The translations under genes were made by a program, and so were the position numbers. Below the pieces are notes generated by a model. The model saw nothing but the letters and a program-made list of their open reading frames with translations. It was not told the origin of the DNA and ran no database searches. A DNA stretch of 20,955 nucleotides from Cladosporium sp. IMV 00045 (taxonomy: Eukaryota > Ascomycota > Dothideomycetes > Cladosporiales > Cladosporiaceae), in assembly GCA_001931905.2 (NCBI GenBank), contig MSJI02000024.1, forward strand, positions 1 through 20,955. Reading direction: 5' to 3'. Below are positions 19,332 through 20,955 of this stretch, one piece after another. Each line of letters opens with the position of its first letter. The first letter of the stretch is position 1.

Positions 19332-20955
19332 CTAGCTCCTGTCACTGCCCAGGGGACCAGCAGGCCTGGCCTTCTCGGTGATGAGCATGGAGTCAGGCTC
19401 AGTAGACTGGCCGTTGCTGCTGGAGTAGGCCTTGCTGGAGTAACCCTCGGTGGTCTTCTCGCCCTCGGAGTCGAACCATCTCGGCTCCCTCTTGGCGACC
19501 TTGACGACGGAGAACCAGGGGTTGCCTTCGGCGGTGGCCATTTCGAAGATCTGGTCCACCTCCTCGAGACTGCGAGAGCCGGTCTCGGGGTAGAGGTAGT
19601 AGATGGTGGGGACGATGATGGCGTTGATGACGCCGTACGTGACGTAAATCTTGTAGCCGATGTCGAAGAACATGACGGGGCAGGTGATGACGACGCAGAA
19701 GTTCGCGAGCCAGTTGACGGCGGTCGAGGCGGCGTTGGCTGGTCCGCGGATGCTGAGCGGGATGAGCTCGACGGCCCACAGCCAGCTCATGCCCTGCCAG
19801 CCGACGGAGAAGAAGGAGGTGTAAAGGAAGAGGAAGACAGTGCTGGCCTTGTGCGCGGCGGGGGTAGCGACCACGTGCAGGACCGCAAGAGCGATCATAC
19901 AAAGGCACATTCCGGAGGCGCCAAACATGGTCAAAGCCCGGCGACCGAAGTATCTGTCGATTCCGATGACGGAGAGGACGGAGGTGATGAAGAACCAGGT
20001 ACCGCAGGCAGAAGCGAGGAGCAGACCGATCTGGATGGAGTACTGGAGCTGTACCGCGAACATACTACCGAGGAACTGGACGAAAAGGTTGACACCGGTG
20101 AATTGCTGCATCAATTGAAGCAAGACTAGAGGCAGTGTTAGCGGGAAAGAGATAATGAAGCAGGATCATTGGCTGACTTACCGGCAAGAACAAGACGGTG
20201 GAAGTGACGTTCCCTGCCCATGGAAAACATGCTAGTGACTGAGCTGCCGCTAGCCAACTTGATGACGGTGTTCTTGATCAAGAGGACCTCACGGCGAACA
20301 TCTTCGTGCTCTGGGGGAAGTTCCTCAAGAGCGGAAAGAACGTTGACTGCCTCCTTCTCCCTTGCGCACAGCAAGAGATAGCGCGGCGACTCCGGGAGGA
20401 AAACAACCATCAACAGAGCCGGAAGGAGAAGGGCGATGGAGAAGGCAATAGGGAATCGCCAGGAGACTGACAAGGTGTGAATGTAGGAGAAGCCAAAAGT
20501 GATCCAGTAAGCAAGGGTCAATCCAAGAGTGATACAAGCACCGAAGGAGACCATGAGCAAGGTACCACGGCGGTGAGTCTTAAGACATTCGGCCTGCCAC
20601 GCTGGGATAGTCGAGGCGATGAAACTGGGAATGTTAGGACTGTTTTGATTGTATCGATGGGGTGGTGGCTTCCTTACCCGTTGCCAATGCCAGAGACGAC
20701 ACGGCCGACAATGTACTGTGGCAGAGAGAACGAGGAGCATTGGATGAGTTTACCAACGATCTCAACACTCAATCCAGCAATGATGCAACCCTTGCGACCG
20801 AGCAAGTTGCAGAGGAAAAAGGTGAACACAGCACCAGCCAGACAACCGAGATTCCAGCTACCAATGACAGCACCAGTACGCAGGTGCACAGGGCGGATAC
20901 GCATGCCGTAGGCGTCGATATCCGGGAATTGTTCACGGAAGTCATCGACAAGCAT
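19332..20955 (-). CDS. MFS sugar (hexose-type) transporter, N-terminus beyond the window
   Basis: Three exons (20955-20678, 20624-20182, 20125-19332) with introns of 53 and 56 nt give 504 visible residues. Sugar-porter signatures are in order: LLGRKG after the second helix, GRVVSGIGNG|FIASTIPAWQAE across the first junction, PESPRYLL at the end of the sixth helix, LLQLMQQFTGVN across the second junction, DRYFGRRAL, then AVELIPLSIRG...NWLANF and YPETGSRSLEEVDQIFE leading into a cytosolic tail. An ATG happens to lie at 20955, but the following VDDFREQFPDID matches the loop after helix 1 in this family (GG..(T/L)-DF..QFP-ID), so the true start and helix 1 are probably outside. It imports hexoses or related sugars by proton symport or facilitation; the specific sugar cannot be read from sequence. 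The soluble tail is rich in Ser/Gly/Pro. Confidence 0.94.

Noticed and set aside
19156..19335. 59-codon plus-strand open stretch reading QVDLQSLDKTIKAELLNEKK and on, without an initial ATG
   Set aside because: A stretch this long without stops is not rare, no splice partner could be linked to it, and it lies in the 3' flank of the minus-strand transporter, overlapping its stop.

Overview
The window looks like nuclear DNA of a filamentous ascomycete (Pezizomycotina; a Dothideomycete-like fungus is my guess, not shown). The evidence is short GT-AG introns of about 53-84 nt, single-gene transcription units on both strands, a CDH-type/b561 membrane haem protein, a roughly 1000-residue GH35 beta-galactosidase, and a fungal FRE-type ferric reductase. 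No rRNA, tRNA, CRISPR array or intact transposon was recognised.

Layout, left to right. (1) The 5' half of a 14-3-3 gene on the minus strand, cut by the left edge, with a long leader that probably holds a 486-nt intron. (2) A small SET-domain protein gene (minus). (3) A four-exon metal-dependent amidohydrolase gene (plus, 505 aa after splicing). (4) An intron-less FRE-type ferric reductase gene (minus, 604 aa), convergent with the amidohydrolase. (5) A 2.3-kb interval with no convincing gene. (6) A four-exon secreted GH35 beta-galactosidase gene (minus, 1013 aa after splicing). (7) A two-exon gene for a DOMON/CDH-cytochrome plus cytochrome b561 membrane protein (minus, 466 aa). (8) A 2.8-kb interval with three separate families of diverged tandem repeats, unit about 80-100 bp, surrounding purine-rich DNA that is open in shifting frames. 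(9) Three exons of an MFS sugar transporter (minus), whose N-terminus lies beyond the right edge.

How the genes fit together. This is mostly an ordinary fungal region with no obvious secondary-metabolite cluster. The beta-galactosidase releases galactose outside the cell and an MFS sugar carrier lies about 5 kb from its 3' end, so a loose sugar-use neighbourhood is possible. Two membrane haem redox proteins (FRE and DOMON-b561) also lie within 8 kb of each other. Neither grouping is proven by position.

The most unusual parts are non-coding. They are a tandem array at about 18.6-19.07 kb, whose anchor motif recurs at exactly 100-bp steps and whose units carry an inverted GAGAGA/TCTCTC pair around a TTTTGCAAA core; two neighbouring arrays of similar period; and a compact cluster of three GTCGGGT heptamers with a CGG-N5-CCG site upstream of the beta-galactosidase.
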